A DNA stretch of 64,000 nucleotides from CAVVGZ01 sp963841845 (GTDB taxonomy: Bacteria; Chloroflexota; Anaerolineae; Anaerolineales; Anaerolineaceae), in the NCBI GenBank assembly GCA_963841845.1, contig CAWJEG010000011.1, positions 1 to 64,000 of the forward strand, given 5' to 3'. The position numbers and the translations under genes are program-made. Under the pieces are notes generated by a model that saw only the letters and a program-made list of their open reading frames with translations, was not told where the DNA came from and made no database searches. Shown piece after piece: positions 38,958 to 47,549 of the stretch (positions within the stretch are counted from its first letter, which is position 1; every line of letters begins with the position of its first letter).

Positions 38958-39416
38958 ATGAGTAAACCTGACAGGGTGGTACTACAAAACGCCAAACTTA
39001 GGGACCTGGGTGCACTTCATAAGATTGAACAAGTATGCTTTGGAAAGGATGCCTGGCCTCTTCTGGATCTCATCGCCGTATTGTCTTTGCCGGGGGTTGT
39101 CCGCCTGAAGGCAGTAGATGAAAAACAAATGGTGGGTTTTGTGTCCGGGGATCCAAAGCCTGGTCAAAATTTGGGCTGGATCACCTCCATTTGTGTTCTG
39201 CCGGATTACCAGGGTCAAGGCATTGGCAGCAGCATGATGGAAGCATGTGAAAAGGGTATGGGGGTATCACGCATCCGTTTATGCGTCCGGCGCTCAAATC
39301 AAAATGCCATTCACCTCTATACCCGCCTTGGTTACAGGGAAGTGGATGTTTGGCCGGCTTATTATTTTGATAAAGAGGATGGCTTGATTCTGGAAAAAAT
39401 AAGAAATACTCCGTAA
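38958..39416 (+). CDS. GNAT family N-acetyltransferase, RimI-like
   Basis: 152 aa. The acetyl-CoA binding signature is complete: WITSICVLPDYQGQGIGSSM (about residues 73-92), followed by IRLCVRRSNQNAIHLYTRLGY. The size and the YTRLGY ending fit ribosomal-protein or small-molecule acetyltransferases. The N-terminal helix has KIEQVCFG, common in RimI-type proteins. Target unknown. It ends just before the M24-fold gene, 25 bp to that ATG, so the two may be cotranscribed. Confidence 0.88.
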   Translation: MSKPDRVVLQNAKLRDLGALHKIEQVCFGKDAWPLLDLIAVLSLPGVVRLKAVDEKQMVGFVSGDPKPGQNLGWITSICVLPDYQGQGIGSSMMEACEKGMGVSRIRLCVRRSNQNAIHLYTRLGYREVDVWPAYYFDKEDGLILEKIRNTP

Positions 39417-39441
39417 AGTCCCCATATTGATAAGGGTCGCG

Positions 39442-40140
39442 ATGCGGTTAAGTTCTTACCATGGGAATGTCATCCATGGCCTGCTCATACAGAACATTGA
39501 TATCGGTTTATCAGAATTAGAAATTTGTCTGTCAACGGATTTGGATATGGCAAGATATGAAACATCAGCCATGGGAGAAAATTGGGAACCGATGGGGGGA
39601 CGCGGAACATCCATGGGGATAACTTCAGGTTGGAAAACATCCCGTAACCATCGATCCCCAGGCGCTCGCAGAATCCGAAACGGGGATGTCATATTAACCG
39701 GAACCGCTCCCGAAATCGGCGGGTATATGAGCGAACTGGAACGGACAATAATTGTTGGAAAACCATCAGAGGCGCAAAAGTACTATTTCGATCTTGCAAC
39801 ACAAGCGCAACAAATTGCATTTGATGCAATACGTCCAGGTAGGAAATGTTCTGAAGTTGAGAATGCGGTAAATAAATTTCTGGAAGAAAAAAGAATTTAT
39901 GACCTGACCCGAACGCATATTGGACATGGGATAGGAACAGAAGGACACGAAATTCCATTCCTTGATTTAGGAGACAATACAATCATCAAACCGGGTATGT
40001 GCCTGACAGTTGAACCTTGTTTATTCATTCCGGGATTTGCTGGCTTCCGCCATTCAGATACCGTAGCGGTTACTTCGGATGGAATTGAATATATTACAAA
40101 CTATACAAGGGATTTAGACGAACTTACTGTTCTTCGATAA
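39442..40140 (+). CDS. M24/creatinase-fold protein, N-lobe missing, altered metal ligands
   Basis: 232 aa from ATG 39442, with AAGGG five bases upstream. Only the C-terminal pita-bread domain is present, where M24 enzymes such as Xaa-Pro peptidases usually also have an N-terminal creatinase lobe. The context motifs are there: RRIRNGDVILTG, GGYMSELERTIIVG, THIGHGIG, LTVEP and GFRHSDTVAVT. However the expected metal ligands differ: the first Asp appears as Thr or Gly, the second is Glu in SELERT, and the final Glu is Ser in RHSD. It may be a metal-free hydrolase like creatinase, or an inactive remnant. Confidence 0.65.
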   Translation: MRLSSYHGNVIHGLLIQNIDIGLSELEICLSTDLDMARYETSAMGENWEPMGGRGTSMGITSGWKTSRNHRSPGARRIRNGDVILTGTAPEIGGYMSELERTIIVGKPSEAQKYYFDLATQAQQIAFDAIRPGRKCSEVENAVNKFLEEKRIYDLTRTHIGHGIGTEGHEIPFLDLGDNTIIKPGMCLTVEPCLFIPGFAGFRHSDTVAVTSDGIEYITNYTRDLDELTVLR

Positions 40141-40530
40141 ACACATTTCTTATTATGTGTATGAAGCACATCCCTCGTATTTTAAGAGGTGGTTTTTATA
40201 CTTTTATGCCCGAATATCTTGGATGTGTCCAGGTACCTTTTAAATAGGTAAATTCTCTGCCAAATCCAAAAAACATGAAATCAATATCGTTAGGTAGCAT
40301 CCCCTCTTGTACCTGCTGTAGATGAACTTTTGAATATTTCTTCCAATCTGGTTTCCATATATAATTTAATAACCTAATTTAATATTCAAAAATATTCCAC
40401 AGTATTTCAGCCATCCGAAAATTCTTGGTACAATTCTGTTGGGATCATTCATCAAAGAAATTTATGGCAGGGTTTTTGAAAATATAGAATAACAAAAAAC
40501 ACCAAATTGCCAAAATGAGAGTCTTTTAAG
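40141..40530. other. AT-rich intergenic region
   Basis: 390 bp with no protein-like frame. A short ACACAT/ATGTGT stem lies directly after the M24 stop codon. Nothing else recognised. Confidence 0.45.
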
Positions 40531-40559
40531 TTGACATACCTATCTGCAATGATTATTAT
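40531..40559 (+). promoter_or_regulatory. Strong sigma-70-type promoter
   Basis: Perfect TTGACA at 40531-40536, a 17-bp spacer and TATTAT at 40554-40559. It is the best-matched promoter in the window. The nearest coding gene starts 140 bp downstream, beyond an intrinsic terminator. Confidence 0.75.
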
Positions 40560-40566
40560 ATAGTTA

Positions 40567-40660
40567 AAGGATTTACTGATAAAAAATTTCCATGCTGTCT
40601 GCGTCTACGTATCAACCAGAGGAAAAAGGCACGCCTTTATTTAGCGCGTGCCTTTTAATT
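40567..40660 (+). ncRNA. Candidate small RNA or leader RNA
   Basis: A transcript from the promoter at 40531 would begin near 40567 and reach the terminator hairpin at 40624-40656, giving about 90 nt. No good ribosome site is present; an ATG at 40591 opens a frame that runs through the terminator, so a short leader peptide is possible. It could be an independent sRNA or an attenuator for the SWIM gene at 40700. Existence is inferred from promoter and terminator only. Confidence 0.4.
40624..40656. terminator. Intrinsic terminator, 11-bp stem
   Basis: AAAAGGCACGC at 40624-40634 pairs with GCGTGCCTTTT at 40646-40656. The descending arm ends in T4 and is followed by AATTTCG, so it can terminate on the plus strand; A-richness on the other side lets it work both ways. 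Confidence 0.75.
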
Positions 40661-40699
40661 TCGTTTCTATCTCTTGCCAATATTTGAAAGGAGCAATAA

Positions 40700-40945
40700 A
40701 TGGACTATGGGATGATCGGTAAAATTGACAAAGCCAAGCGCTACGCCGAGGAGCGCCAACGTTTTCAGTTCTCTAACTTTAAAGTCACAATGGATGGGGC
40801 AAACAACCTCCACACGATCGAATTCGAAAACGGTATCTGGAATTGCGATTGCGATTTTTTCCGGTCTCGTGGAAGATGCAGCCATACAATGGCTCTCGAA
40901 ATGATCCTTGATGGAATGATTACAGTAGAACCCGTAAATCCCTGA
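40700..40945 (+). CDS. SWIM zinc finger mini-protein
   Basis: 81 aa. A complete SWIM motif, CxCxnCxH, is seen in CDCDFFRSRGRCSHTMALE (about residues 50-68). Upstream are three beta strands (FKVTMDGANNLHTIEF). SWIM fingers usually sit inside larger proteins such as SWI2/SNF2 helicases, MuDR transposases or Sws1; here the finger is nearly the whole protein. AAGGAG at 40687-40692 precedes ATG 40700. DNA or protein binding is likely but unproven. It is bracketed by two intrinsic terminators. Confidence 0.85.
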   Translation: MDYGMIGKIDKAKRYAEERQRFQFSNFKVTMDGANNLHTIEFENGIWNCDCDFFRSRGRCSHTMALEMILDGMITVEPVNP

Positions 40946-40995
40946 CAAGGAAAATTCCTTTTGCCGAATTTAGAACGGTAGATTTAGAGAAGATC

Positions 40996-41032
40996 GGGTG
41001 TTTTGAGCCTAAATAATCAGCTCAAAACACCC
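40996..41032. terminator. Bidirectional terminator between SWIM gene and zwf
   Basis: GGGTGTTTTGAGC at 40996-41008 pairs perfectly with GCTCAAAACACCC at 41020-41032. It overlaps the zwf stop codon (41022-41024) and serves the two convergent genes. Confidence 0.75.
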
Positions 41033-42521
41033 TTGCTTTATAATTTATTGTTTTACACAGGTATTGATCCACGCCGCGCCCGTCTTTTTCCAAAAAACGG
41101 TCGGATTCCGGCGGACCCCAGCTGCCCTTTTGGTAGGCAGGCAGCGGCGGGTTGCCCTGACCTTCAACCGCCCGTGTGAATGGATCTATCAAACCCCAGG
41201 CCAGTTCAATTGAATCGCTGCGGATGAACAAGGAAGGATCCCCATTCAACGCATCCAATAGCAGCCTTTCATATGCTTCCGGGATTGCGTGCTTGCCGAA
41301 GTCTTCTGCATAGAGAAATTCCATGTCAACCGGGCGCATTTCTGCAGGTGTATCCGGTTTCTTTACTTCAAAAACAAGGTGAATTCCCTCATCAGGCTGC
41401 AAACAAAGCGAGAGGATATTTGGAGACATTTGGTAATTATCCGGCAGCGGGAACATTACCACGGGTGGGCATTTAAATTGCACAATTATTTCGGTGGTTT
41501 TCTGGGTCAAATACTTCCCCGAACGGATATAGAAAGGCACTCCCTGCCAGCGCCAATTGTCGATGTAAAACTTGACCGCCGCAAATGTTGGTGTCCGCGA
41601 TTCAACTGCAACCCCTTCTTCACCACCGTAGCCTTCATATTGACCCACCACAAGGTGATTCCAGATATTATCCTGGCTGACTGGACGGATGGATTGCAGC
41701 ACCTTAACCCGCTCATTGCGGAAAGCCTCCGCTGAGTAAGATCCCGGTGGTTCCATTGAAAAAAGGGTAAGTAGTTGGAACAAATGGTTTTGAAACATGT
41801 CCCGCAGCACACCAACCGAGTCGTAATATTTGGGTCGGTGGCCTACCCCGACAGTCTCCGCAACAGTGATCTGTACATGGTCAATAAGATTACGGTTCCA
41901 CAACGGTTCGAAAATAGTATTGGCAAACCGGAAAACCAGGATATTTTGGACGGTTTCTTTGCCAAGGTAGTGGTCAATCCGATAGATCTGGTCCTCCCGT
42001 AGAATTTTTTGAACCACGGCATTAAGCAGGCGGGCGGATTCCAGATCATGTCCGTATGGTTTTTCAACAATCACCCTGCGCCAGCCATCCTCCTCGTTAA
42101 CCAATCCAACCTCCCCCAGGTTGTGCAGAATCGGTTCGTAAAAATCTGGGGGAGCTGCCAGGTAGTATAGTCGGTTGGCGGGTCCGCCTTCAATGGTTTT
42201 CAACCTATCCCGCAGCCTCTTAAAATTTTCAATTTTACTGAAATCCCCCGGCAAATAGGTGAGATGCTTTTCAAAGGAATCCCAGGCATTTTCTTCAAAT
42301 GTGAATGTTTCATTCTGCTTGACACCCTCAGAGGCAGTTTTGCGAAATTCAGCATTCGTCCACTGCCTTGTGGCAAAACCAACGATATTTACATCGTCCG
42401 GTAGTCGCCCTTTACGTCGTAAATTATATAAGGAGGGAATCAATTTTCGATGAGACAAATCTCCGGATGCACCAAAAATCACGATTGTCGTTGGTTTCCT
42501 GTTATTCTCATTAATATACAT
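41022..42521 (-). CDS. zwf: Glucose-6-phosphate 1-dehydrogenase
   Basis: 499 aa from ATG 42521, which has a better-spaced AGGGG than ATG 42527. It oxidises glucose 6-phosphate to 6-phosphogluconolactone, making NADPH. The nucleotide-binding motif is IVIFGASGDLSHRKL, and the active-site motif RIDHYLGKETVQNILVFRFAN lies at about residues 172-192. Also visible are VEKPYGHDL and the C-terminal sugar-binding sheet with FYIRSGKYLTQKTTEI. Full length for the family and intact. It is the last gene of the pgl-gnd-zwf operon, 14 bp after gnd. Confidence 0.97.
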   Translation of the reverse strand: MYINENNRKPTTIVIFGASGDLSHRKLIPSLYNLRRKGRLPDDVNIVGFATRQWTNAEFRKTASEGVKQNETFTFEENAWDSFEKHLTYLPGDFSKIENFKRLRDRLKTIEGGPANRLYYLAAPPDFYEPILHNLGEVGLVNEEDGWRRVIVEKPYGHDLESARLLNAVVQKILREDQIYRIDHYLGKETVQNILVFRFANTIFEPLWNRNLIDHVQITVAETVGVGHRPKYYDSVGVLRDMFQNHLFQLLTLFSMEPPGSYSAEAFRNERVKVLQSIRPVSQDNIWNHLVVGQYEGYGGEEGVAVESRTPTFAAVKFYIDNWRWQGVPFYIRSGKYLTQKTTEIIVQFKCPPVVMFPLPDNYQMSPNILSLCLQPDEGIHLVFEVKKPDTPAEMRPVDMEFLYAEDFGKHAIPEAYERLLLDALNGDPSLFIRSDSIELAWGLIDPFTRAVEGQGNPPLPAYQKGSWGPPESDRFLEKDGRGVDQYLCKTINYKARVF

Positions 42522-42535
42522 GTGCATACCCCTGT

Positions 42536-43453
42536 TTAAGATGTCTCGTCTGTGGTTTTCACGGCATGTCCGCCAAATTGGTTGCGGATCACCGCCAGAA
42601 GTTTATCGCCGTATAGTTCCTGCTGTCTTGAACGCAGCCGGCGCTGCAAGGCGAGTGTAATTACCGGGGCAGGGATGTCCAGATCAATTGCTTCCTGGAC
42701 AGTCCAGCGTCCTTCCCCCGAATCAGCAACCCACGGCTGGATATTTTGGAGGGTCTGGTCTTCTTTTAAACCACTGGCAATCAAATCCAGAAGCCAGGAA
42801 CGGACCACTGAACCAAACCGCCAGATTTCCGATATTTGCTCCAGGTCTAATCCGAACTCCTTTTTTGCATGCAGAATTTCAAATCCCTCTGCATAGGCCT
42901 CCATCATTCCGTATTCAATACCGTTATGGATCATTTTTACAAAATGGCCTGCACCATTTGGGCCAACTCGACCCCATCCAGTTTCCGGTCCGGGAGCAAG
43001 TGCTTCGAAAATTGGCCGGGTTTTTTCAACAATAAGCTCCTCCCCCCCGATCATAATACTGTAACCTTCGCTTAAACCCCAGACACCCCCGCTTGTTCCA
43101 ACATCAAGAAAATGAATTCCCTTCTGTCCCACCAGCCCCGCCCGGCGAATAGAGTCTTTATAGTTCGAATTACCGCCGTCAATAAGGATATCGCCGGGAT
43201 CCAGCATACCGCCCAACTCCATTATGGTGTGTTCAGTGACATCTCCTGCAGGCACCATCACCCACACCACCCGGGGACGATCCAGTTGTTCAACTAAATT
43301 CATAAGCGATCTGGCTTCAATTCCACCATTATTAAAGTGGTCTAGCCTGGATTTCTCGCTTGGCGCATAACCAACAACGGCATGACCATAATGCATCAAG
43401 CGCTTTGCCATGTTACTACCCATTTTCCCCAATCCTACCAATCCGATTTTCAT
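42536..43453 (-). CDS. gnd: 6-phosphogluconate dehydrogenase, decarboxylating, short NAD-type
   Basis: 305 aa. The Rossmann motif IGLVGLGKMGSNMAKRL opens the protein. DGGNSNYKDSIRR and FLDVGTSGGVWGL are substrate-binding segments, with GHFVKMIHNGIEYGMM carrying the catalytic Lys. At about 300 aa it belongs to the short GndA/YqeC group, often NAD-preferring, rather than the 470-aa enzyme. It converts 6-phosphogluconate to ribulose 5-phosphate. It lies between pgl and zwf in the same operon. Confidence 0.95.
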   Translation of the reverse strand: MKIGLVGLGKMGSNMAKRLMHYGHAVVGYAPSEKSRLDHFNNGGIEARSLMNLVEQLDRPRVVWVMVPAGDVTEHTIMELGGMLDPGDILIDGGNSNYKDSIRRAGLVGQKGIHFLDVGTSGGVWGLSEGYSIMIGGEELIVEKTRPIFEALAPGPETGWGRVGPNGAGHFVKMIHNGIEYGMMEAYAEGFEILHAKKEFGLDLEQISEIWRFGSVVRSWLLDLIASGLKEDQTLQNIQPWVADSGEGRWTVQEAIDLDIPAPVITLALQRRLRSRQQELYGDKLLAVIRNQFGGHAVKTTDETS

Positions 43454-43545
43454 CCTGCCTCCTTGATTGCCCTGGCTATCGATTTCTTTAAGAATAACAT
43501 CGATCAGATGCTTTGTTGTTGGCTGCCATGCCTGATTTACGACCT

Positions 43546-44331
43546 CTAATCCGCGCCTCCTCTTAACTCCAGTCGGGATGCAGCGTCCTCGTCCAGCATC
43601 CAGACAATTTCTCCGTCGCCTGGTTTTATCCTCTGGGCGGGATTCTGCTGGGGATCAAAAATCCCCTGGATCGCATTTTTCACCGCCTCTGCCTTTTCCT
43701 TACCGCTGACCAGGAAGCAAATAAACCTGGCCTCATTGATCAGGGATGGCGTAAATGTGACCCTCCCGGCTGGACGTCCCTGGTAATCTCCACTGACCGC
43801 AATCACAGGACCCTCCATTTCCTCGGTGGGGTATTTCCCTGGAAAAAGGGAACCGGTATGTCCATCCTCTCCCAAACCAAGGAAAATGAAATCAAATATC
43901 GGTAGTGTCTTCCCTGGGCGGATGAAATGGGATAACTGGTCAGCATAATTCCTGGCTGCCTGGCGGGGCGGCTGTTCGCTTTTTACTCTGTGGATATTCC
44001 GTTTTTGCAGCGGAACCAGGGATAATAAGTGTTTATTCGCCTGGTAGTAGTTATTTTCTTCATGATTAGCTGGGACCATCCGCTCATCCACCCAAAATAT
44101 ATGCATCTTTTCCCAGGGTATTTGCTCCCGGAAAGGCGGTTTAGAAAGCAGGCGGTATACGGGGTATGGAGTACTGCCCCCTGAAAGCGCTACAAGCAGC
44201 TGTCTGTGCCCTTCCGCCGGTGTATTAACCGCCCTTACAAAGAAATCGGCAGTATTGCAGGCCAATTCATCCAGGCTGGCACTGATGTGGATATGGCTGG
44301 GTGGAATTTGTTCAGGTTTACCGCCATCCAT
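43546..44331 (-). CDS. pgl: 6-phosphogluconolactonase
   Basis: 261 aa from ATG 44331, with GGAG nine bases upstream; the frame extends five codons further to a TTG. DevB-type lactonase motifs are present: LLVALSGGSTPYPVY (about residue 45), HIFWVDERMVPANHEENNY, IFDFIFLGLGEDGHTGSLFP. It hydrolyses 6-phosphogluconolactone made by Zwf. It is the first gene of the operon, so all three oxidative pentose phosphate steps are encoded together. The 92-bp gap to gnd is the largest in the operon. Confidence 0.95.
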   Translation of the reverse strand: MDGGKPEQIPPSHIHISASLDELACNTADFFVRAVNTPAEGHRQLLVALSGGSTPYPVYRLLSKPPFREQIPWEKMHIFWVDERMVPANHEENNYYQANKHLLSLVPLQKRNIHRVKSEQPPRQAARNYADQLSHFIRPGKTLPIFDFIFLGLGEDGHTGSLFPGKYPTEEMEGPVIAVSGDYQGRPAGRVTFTPSLINEARFICFLVSGKEKAEAVKNAIQGIFDPQQNPAQRIKPGDGEIVWMLDEDAASRLELRGGAD

Positions 44332-44811
44332 ATTTGCCTGCTCCAATTATTTCGATAAGGGTAGTGGTAATAAATCTGACCGGTAAGTGCTCTGGATATC
44401 CGGATTTGAGGTCATTCTATATAAAAGCCGGTAATATCATCCCGGACTGCATCCCCGGTATGATTCGGGGAGCTGTACTCCTTGCAAGGATCATAAAGCC
44501 AGGTGTTTATGGGTTGCACGATACCCCGGGTATCCAGCCACGAGTGGTTATCTGTCCGAAATCACCTGCTTCAATTAATGATTAATTGTCCGTCAGATTG
44601 GTTATACAAAATTTCATCAATAGCTAATTTTTATTGTAACATTGTTGGTATTACAGGAACAAGCAGATTAACTGGCAGCATCGAGGATTTATTATTTGGG
44701 CTGGTATCCCTTGGATTCCTGAAAAAAGGTAAAATTCTACGCATAACGGACGTCAAGTAATCAACAGGATTTGCTAAAATAAATAATTAAAATTGGAAAG
44801 GCATTATAAAT
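44332..44811. other. Divergent intergenic region
   Basis: 480 bp between pgl and the glutaredoxin gene. It must hold the promoters of both. A plus-strand frame ending at 44760 (NIVGITGTSRLTGSIEDLLF) looks partly protein-like but has no start or ribosome site, so no gene is called. Confidence 0.4.
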
Positions 44812-45084
44812 ATGGATCATACAGAGAAATACATAAATCCCGAAAAACTGGCAGTTTATGGACATTCCTATTGTCCTGGCGCACGCAGGATGCGTTCAGC
44901 CCTCCAGGATAGGAAAGTAAACCACGAATGGAGAGATATCCGTGAAGGAGACCCCCGCTTTGAGAAAGAGTTAAAAGAGCTGGCAAATGGTTATCTTTCA
45001 GTCCCCACTCTAATCTTTCCGGATGGTACCTTAATGGTGGAACCACTTCTAAATGAAGTCCTGAAAAAATTAAATATTGAATAG
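44812..45084 (+). CDS. Glutaredoxin-like protein, monothiol
   Basis: 90 aa thioredoxin fold. The active site is YGHSYCPGARRMR, i.e. CPGA instead of CPYC, so only the first Cys remains. The cis-Pro motif is SVPTLIFPDG. It lies 30 bp before the glutaredoxin-thioredoxin reductase fusion and was probably recruited as its partner. A monothiol site could serve deglutathionylation-like or relay chemistry. Confidence 0.88.
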   Translation: MDHTEKYINPEKLAVYGHSYCPGARRMRSALQDRKVNHEWRDIREGDPRFEKELKELANGYLSVPTLIFPDGTLMVEPLLNEVLKKLNIE

Positions 45085-45114
45085 AGTGTATGAATCGTTT
45101 AGTCGGAGAGACCG

Positions 45115-46308
45115 GTGACAACCAACGCACATGAAGGCATCATTATTTACAGTACAAAATGGTGTTCAGATTGCAAACGGGTAAAGAAATTTTTTGGTGA
45201 ACAGCGTATCCCTTACACCAATATCGATATTGAAAATGACCCGCAAGCAATGGCATTCGTTGAAAAAGTCAATCATGGGATGCGCATCATTCCAACCATT
45301 ATTTGCGGTGACGGATCGATTTTATCTGAACCAAGCAATGCAGAATTAGCAGTCAAGCTTGGGCTGACGGTCAAAGCCAGGCGTGGATTTTATGATGCCA
45401 TTATTATCGGCAGCGGACCGGCGGGTTTGACCGCGGCCATATTCCTCACCCGCGAGCGGTTGGATACCCTGGTGATAGAAAGGGGTGGTTTGGGCGGTCA
45501 GGTCAGCATGACTCAGACAATGGAAAATTTCCCGGGTTTTTACGAAGGGATCAGTGGATCAGATTTTGCTGAGCGGTTGGTAAAACAAGCAAGACGGTTT
45601 GGGACAGAGATTTTACAAGCCCAGGACGTTGTTGATATTCGCCCGGAGGGACAGTACCTGTCTGTTTCAACCACCGACGGGTCTGATTATGGGTGCAAGG
45701 CAGCCCTCCTGGCAACCGGTGCCCAATATCGGCGTTTGGGAGTTCCCGGTGAGGAAGAGTTGATTGGAATTAATATCCATTTTTGCGCTACATGTGACGC
45801 AGCATTTTACCGAAACAAAAAAGTGCTTGTCATCGGGGGAGGTAACAGCGGTTTTCAAGAGGGCTTGTTCATTTCTAAATTTGCAGATCAGGTGGACATC
45901 GTTGAGTTTCTTCCACAGGTGAAAGCCAGCCCCATTCTCCAGGAGAGTGTGGCCCGAAATTCCAAAATGAAAGTGATCACCAACCATCTCGTGAGAGGTT
46001 TTCGGGGTAATGGGAAGCTTGAAGGGATTGCTGTGGAGGACCGCACTACCCATAAACTCACCGAATGGTATTACGATGGTGTCTTTATCTTTATTGGGTT
46101 GTCTCCCAACGCCGATTTTATCAAGGACAAAATAAAAACGAATTCATTCGGTTTTATCGAGACGGATAAAACGCTCATGACATCCATGCCCGGGCTTTTT
46201 GCTGCCGGAGATGTGCGCGCAGATTCAACCAAACAGGCGGCTTCGGCGGCCGGGGAAGGCGCAACTGCAGCCTTGATGATCCGCCAGTACCTGGACCAGG
46301 AAGGCTGA
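45115..46308 (+). CDS. Glutaredoxin-thioredoxin reductase fusion
   Basis: 397 aa. Residues 1-85 form a glutaredoxin domain with active site STKWCSDCKRVK and cis-Pro IIPTIICGDG. Residues about 95-397 form a thioredoxin reductase: DAIIIGSGPAGLTAAIFL (FAD), the redox Cys pair in FCATCDAAF, VLVIGGGNSGFQE (NADPH) and PGLFAAGDVRADSTKQA. GTG 45115 follows GGAGAG. The fused glutaredoxin module probably receives electrons from the reductase directly. The order is the reverse of Mycobacterium leprae TrxR-Trx fusion, where the thioredoxin is C-terminal. Confidence 0.93.
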   Translation: MTTNAHEGIIIYSTKWCSDCKRVKKFFGEQRIPYTNIDIENDPQAMAFVEKVNHGMRIIPTIICGDGSILSEPSNAELAVKLGLTVKARRGFYDAIIIGSGPAGLTAAIFLTRERLDTLVIERGGLGGQVSMTQTMENFPGFYEGISGSDFAERLVKQARRFGTEILQAQDVVDIRPEGQYLSVSTTDGSDYGCKAALLATGAQYRRLGVPGEEELIGINIHFCATCDAAFYRNKKVLVIGGGNSGFQEGLFISKFADQVDIVEFLPQVKASPILQESVARNSKMKVITNHLVRGFRGNGKLEGIAVEDRTTHKLTEWYYDGVFIFIGLSPNADFIKDKIKTNSFGFIETDKTLMTSMPGLFAAGDVRADSTKQAASAAGEGATAALMIRQYLDQEG

Positions 46309-46460
46309 ACCTCCGGAAAGGACACTGCACCGCTTTTAAGTAAATCATCATGTTCTAAAAATGCCTGTGATCATCTCTGGCACTAATATTGCAACGTATT
46401 GCTAGACTGAACTGATCAGAGAATGAATTGTCCTTCAAAATATCATGAGGCAAAATAGGC

Positions 46461-47378
46461 ATGAACCCCAGACCGGTAGTACCGCCAAAATATCTGAAAA
46501 ATAGAATCGGCTTTAAAGTGATCGGTAAGCTCGCTCATATCCGCCTGTTTGAAAAGTTAATCAACAGCAGCAAGAACCTCCAACAGACAACCCTGCTCGT
46601 CCCCCATCCGCAAATGGGTTACCGCAAACGTTCCCGCAACCGTTATGGAAATTTTATGTTTTATCAGGGTCCGGTACGTTACCACGACCGTATTCATATT
46701 ACCTATTTGCCGCTCTCCACAAAATTAAAGAACGCCCTGATCCATGCCGGGATTGACACTCGCGGAGATTTATTGGATTACCTCAACCAGGCTGGCAAGG
46801 AAGGATTATTGATCCTCTCAGGGGTTGCCCGAAAGGGGCTGGAGGAGATTGAAACCGTAGTCTTAAAAAACCCCGACAGTATTCTCCCACCCCGCTGGAC
46901 AAGGACTCCAACCAGCAAAACCAACCGGTTGCTCAAATTTGAGATTATTTTTGATCCACAGGATGGTTGGAACAGATTTGCAAGTCTCCAGGATGATACC
47001 AAATCGATTATGTCCATGCTTGTTATCAGCCTGCGTAATGCATTTGGAGAGCAAATCACCATCCAGGAAGAGTTGGGGGTTGTTACGGTTGGCGGCATCA
47101 GCCATATCGAAATTGGGCTTACCATTCCAGTGGATCCTGTCCTGGATCGGGCACCAATTCGCAAAACCAAGCTGGATTACAACACCCAGGTCATCTTTGA
47201 GCGCAATGAGATAAACACCCTGGCAGACCTGGCACTGCTATTCAGCGAGGATTTGGGTAAAACCCGTGATCAACTTCTTGACCTGCAAGGCATGAATGAG
47301 CAAAAAGTGGATCAGCTTCTGCACTTGATTCCTCTTGGGGTAAACAGGCAAAAAAGCCTCCTCGCATTATGCCATTAA
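46461..47378 (+). CDS. Protein with two RNA polymerase alpha-CTD-like modules
   Basis: 305 aa. The family is not recognised as a whole. Residues about 83-135 (LPLSTKLKNALIHAGIDTRG, then LLILSGVARKGLEEIETVV) strongly resemble the C-terminal domain of RNA polymerase alpha, whose helix-hairpin-helix binds UP elements and regulators. A weaker second copy lies near residues 245-298 (ERNEINTLADLALLF, then LLDLQGMNEQKVDQLL). The N-terminus is basic and rich in Arg/Lys (MGYRKRSRNRYGNFMF). The middle part is beta-rich. No sigma or alpha-NTD is present. A DNA-binding or transcription-linked role is inferred. Separate from its neighbours by more than 100 bp. Confidence 0.65.
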   Translation: MNPRPVVPPKYLKNRIGFKVIGKLAHIRLFEKLINSSKNLQQTTLLVPHPQMGYRKRSRNRYGNFMFYQGPVRYHDRIHITYLPLSTKLKNALIHAGIDTRGDLLDYLNQAGKEGLLILSGVARKGLEEIETVVLKNPDSILPPRWTRTPTSKTNRLLKFEIIFDPQDGWNRFASLQDDTKSIMSMLVISLRNAFGEQITIQEELGVVTVGGISHIEIGLTIPVDPVLDRAPIRKTKLDYNTQVIFERNEINTLADLALLFSEDLGKTRDQLLDLQGMNEQKVDQLLHLIPLGVNRQKSLLALCH

Positions 47379-47549
47379 GAAATGACGGAATAGAAAAATA
47401 AGTTTCGTCAATACCATATCAAGCAGTCAGCCAGATTCCTGGAGTAAAATCCGGGAATTTCTTTATTCGATATAGAATCTAACCGAACATGAAAATTATT
47501 CGATCTGCCGTCTCATCCAGGTGAGTGATCCACTTCATATACTTATTAG

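Noticed and set aside
44503..44760. ORF of 85 codons between pgl and the glutaredoxin gene
   Set aside because: No ribosome site or family; only its last third looks protein-like.
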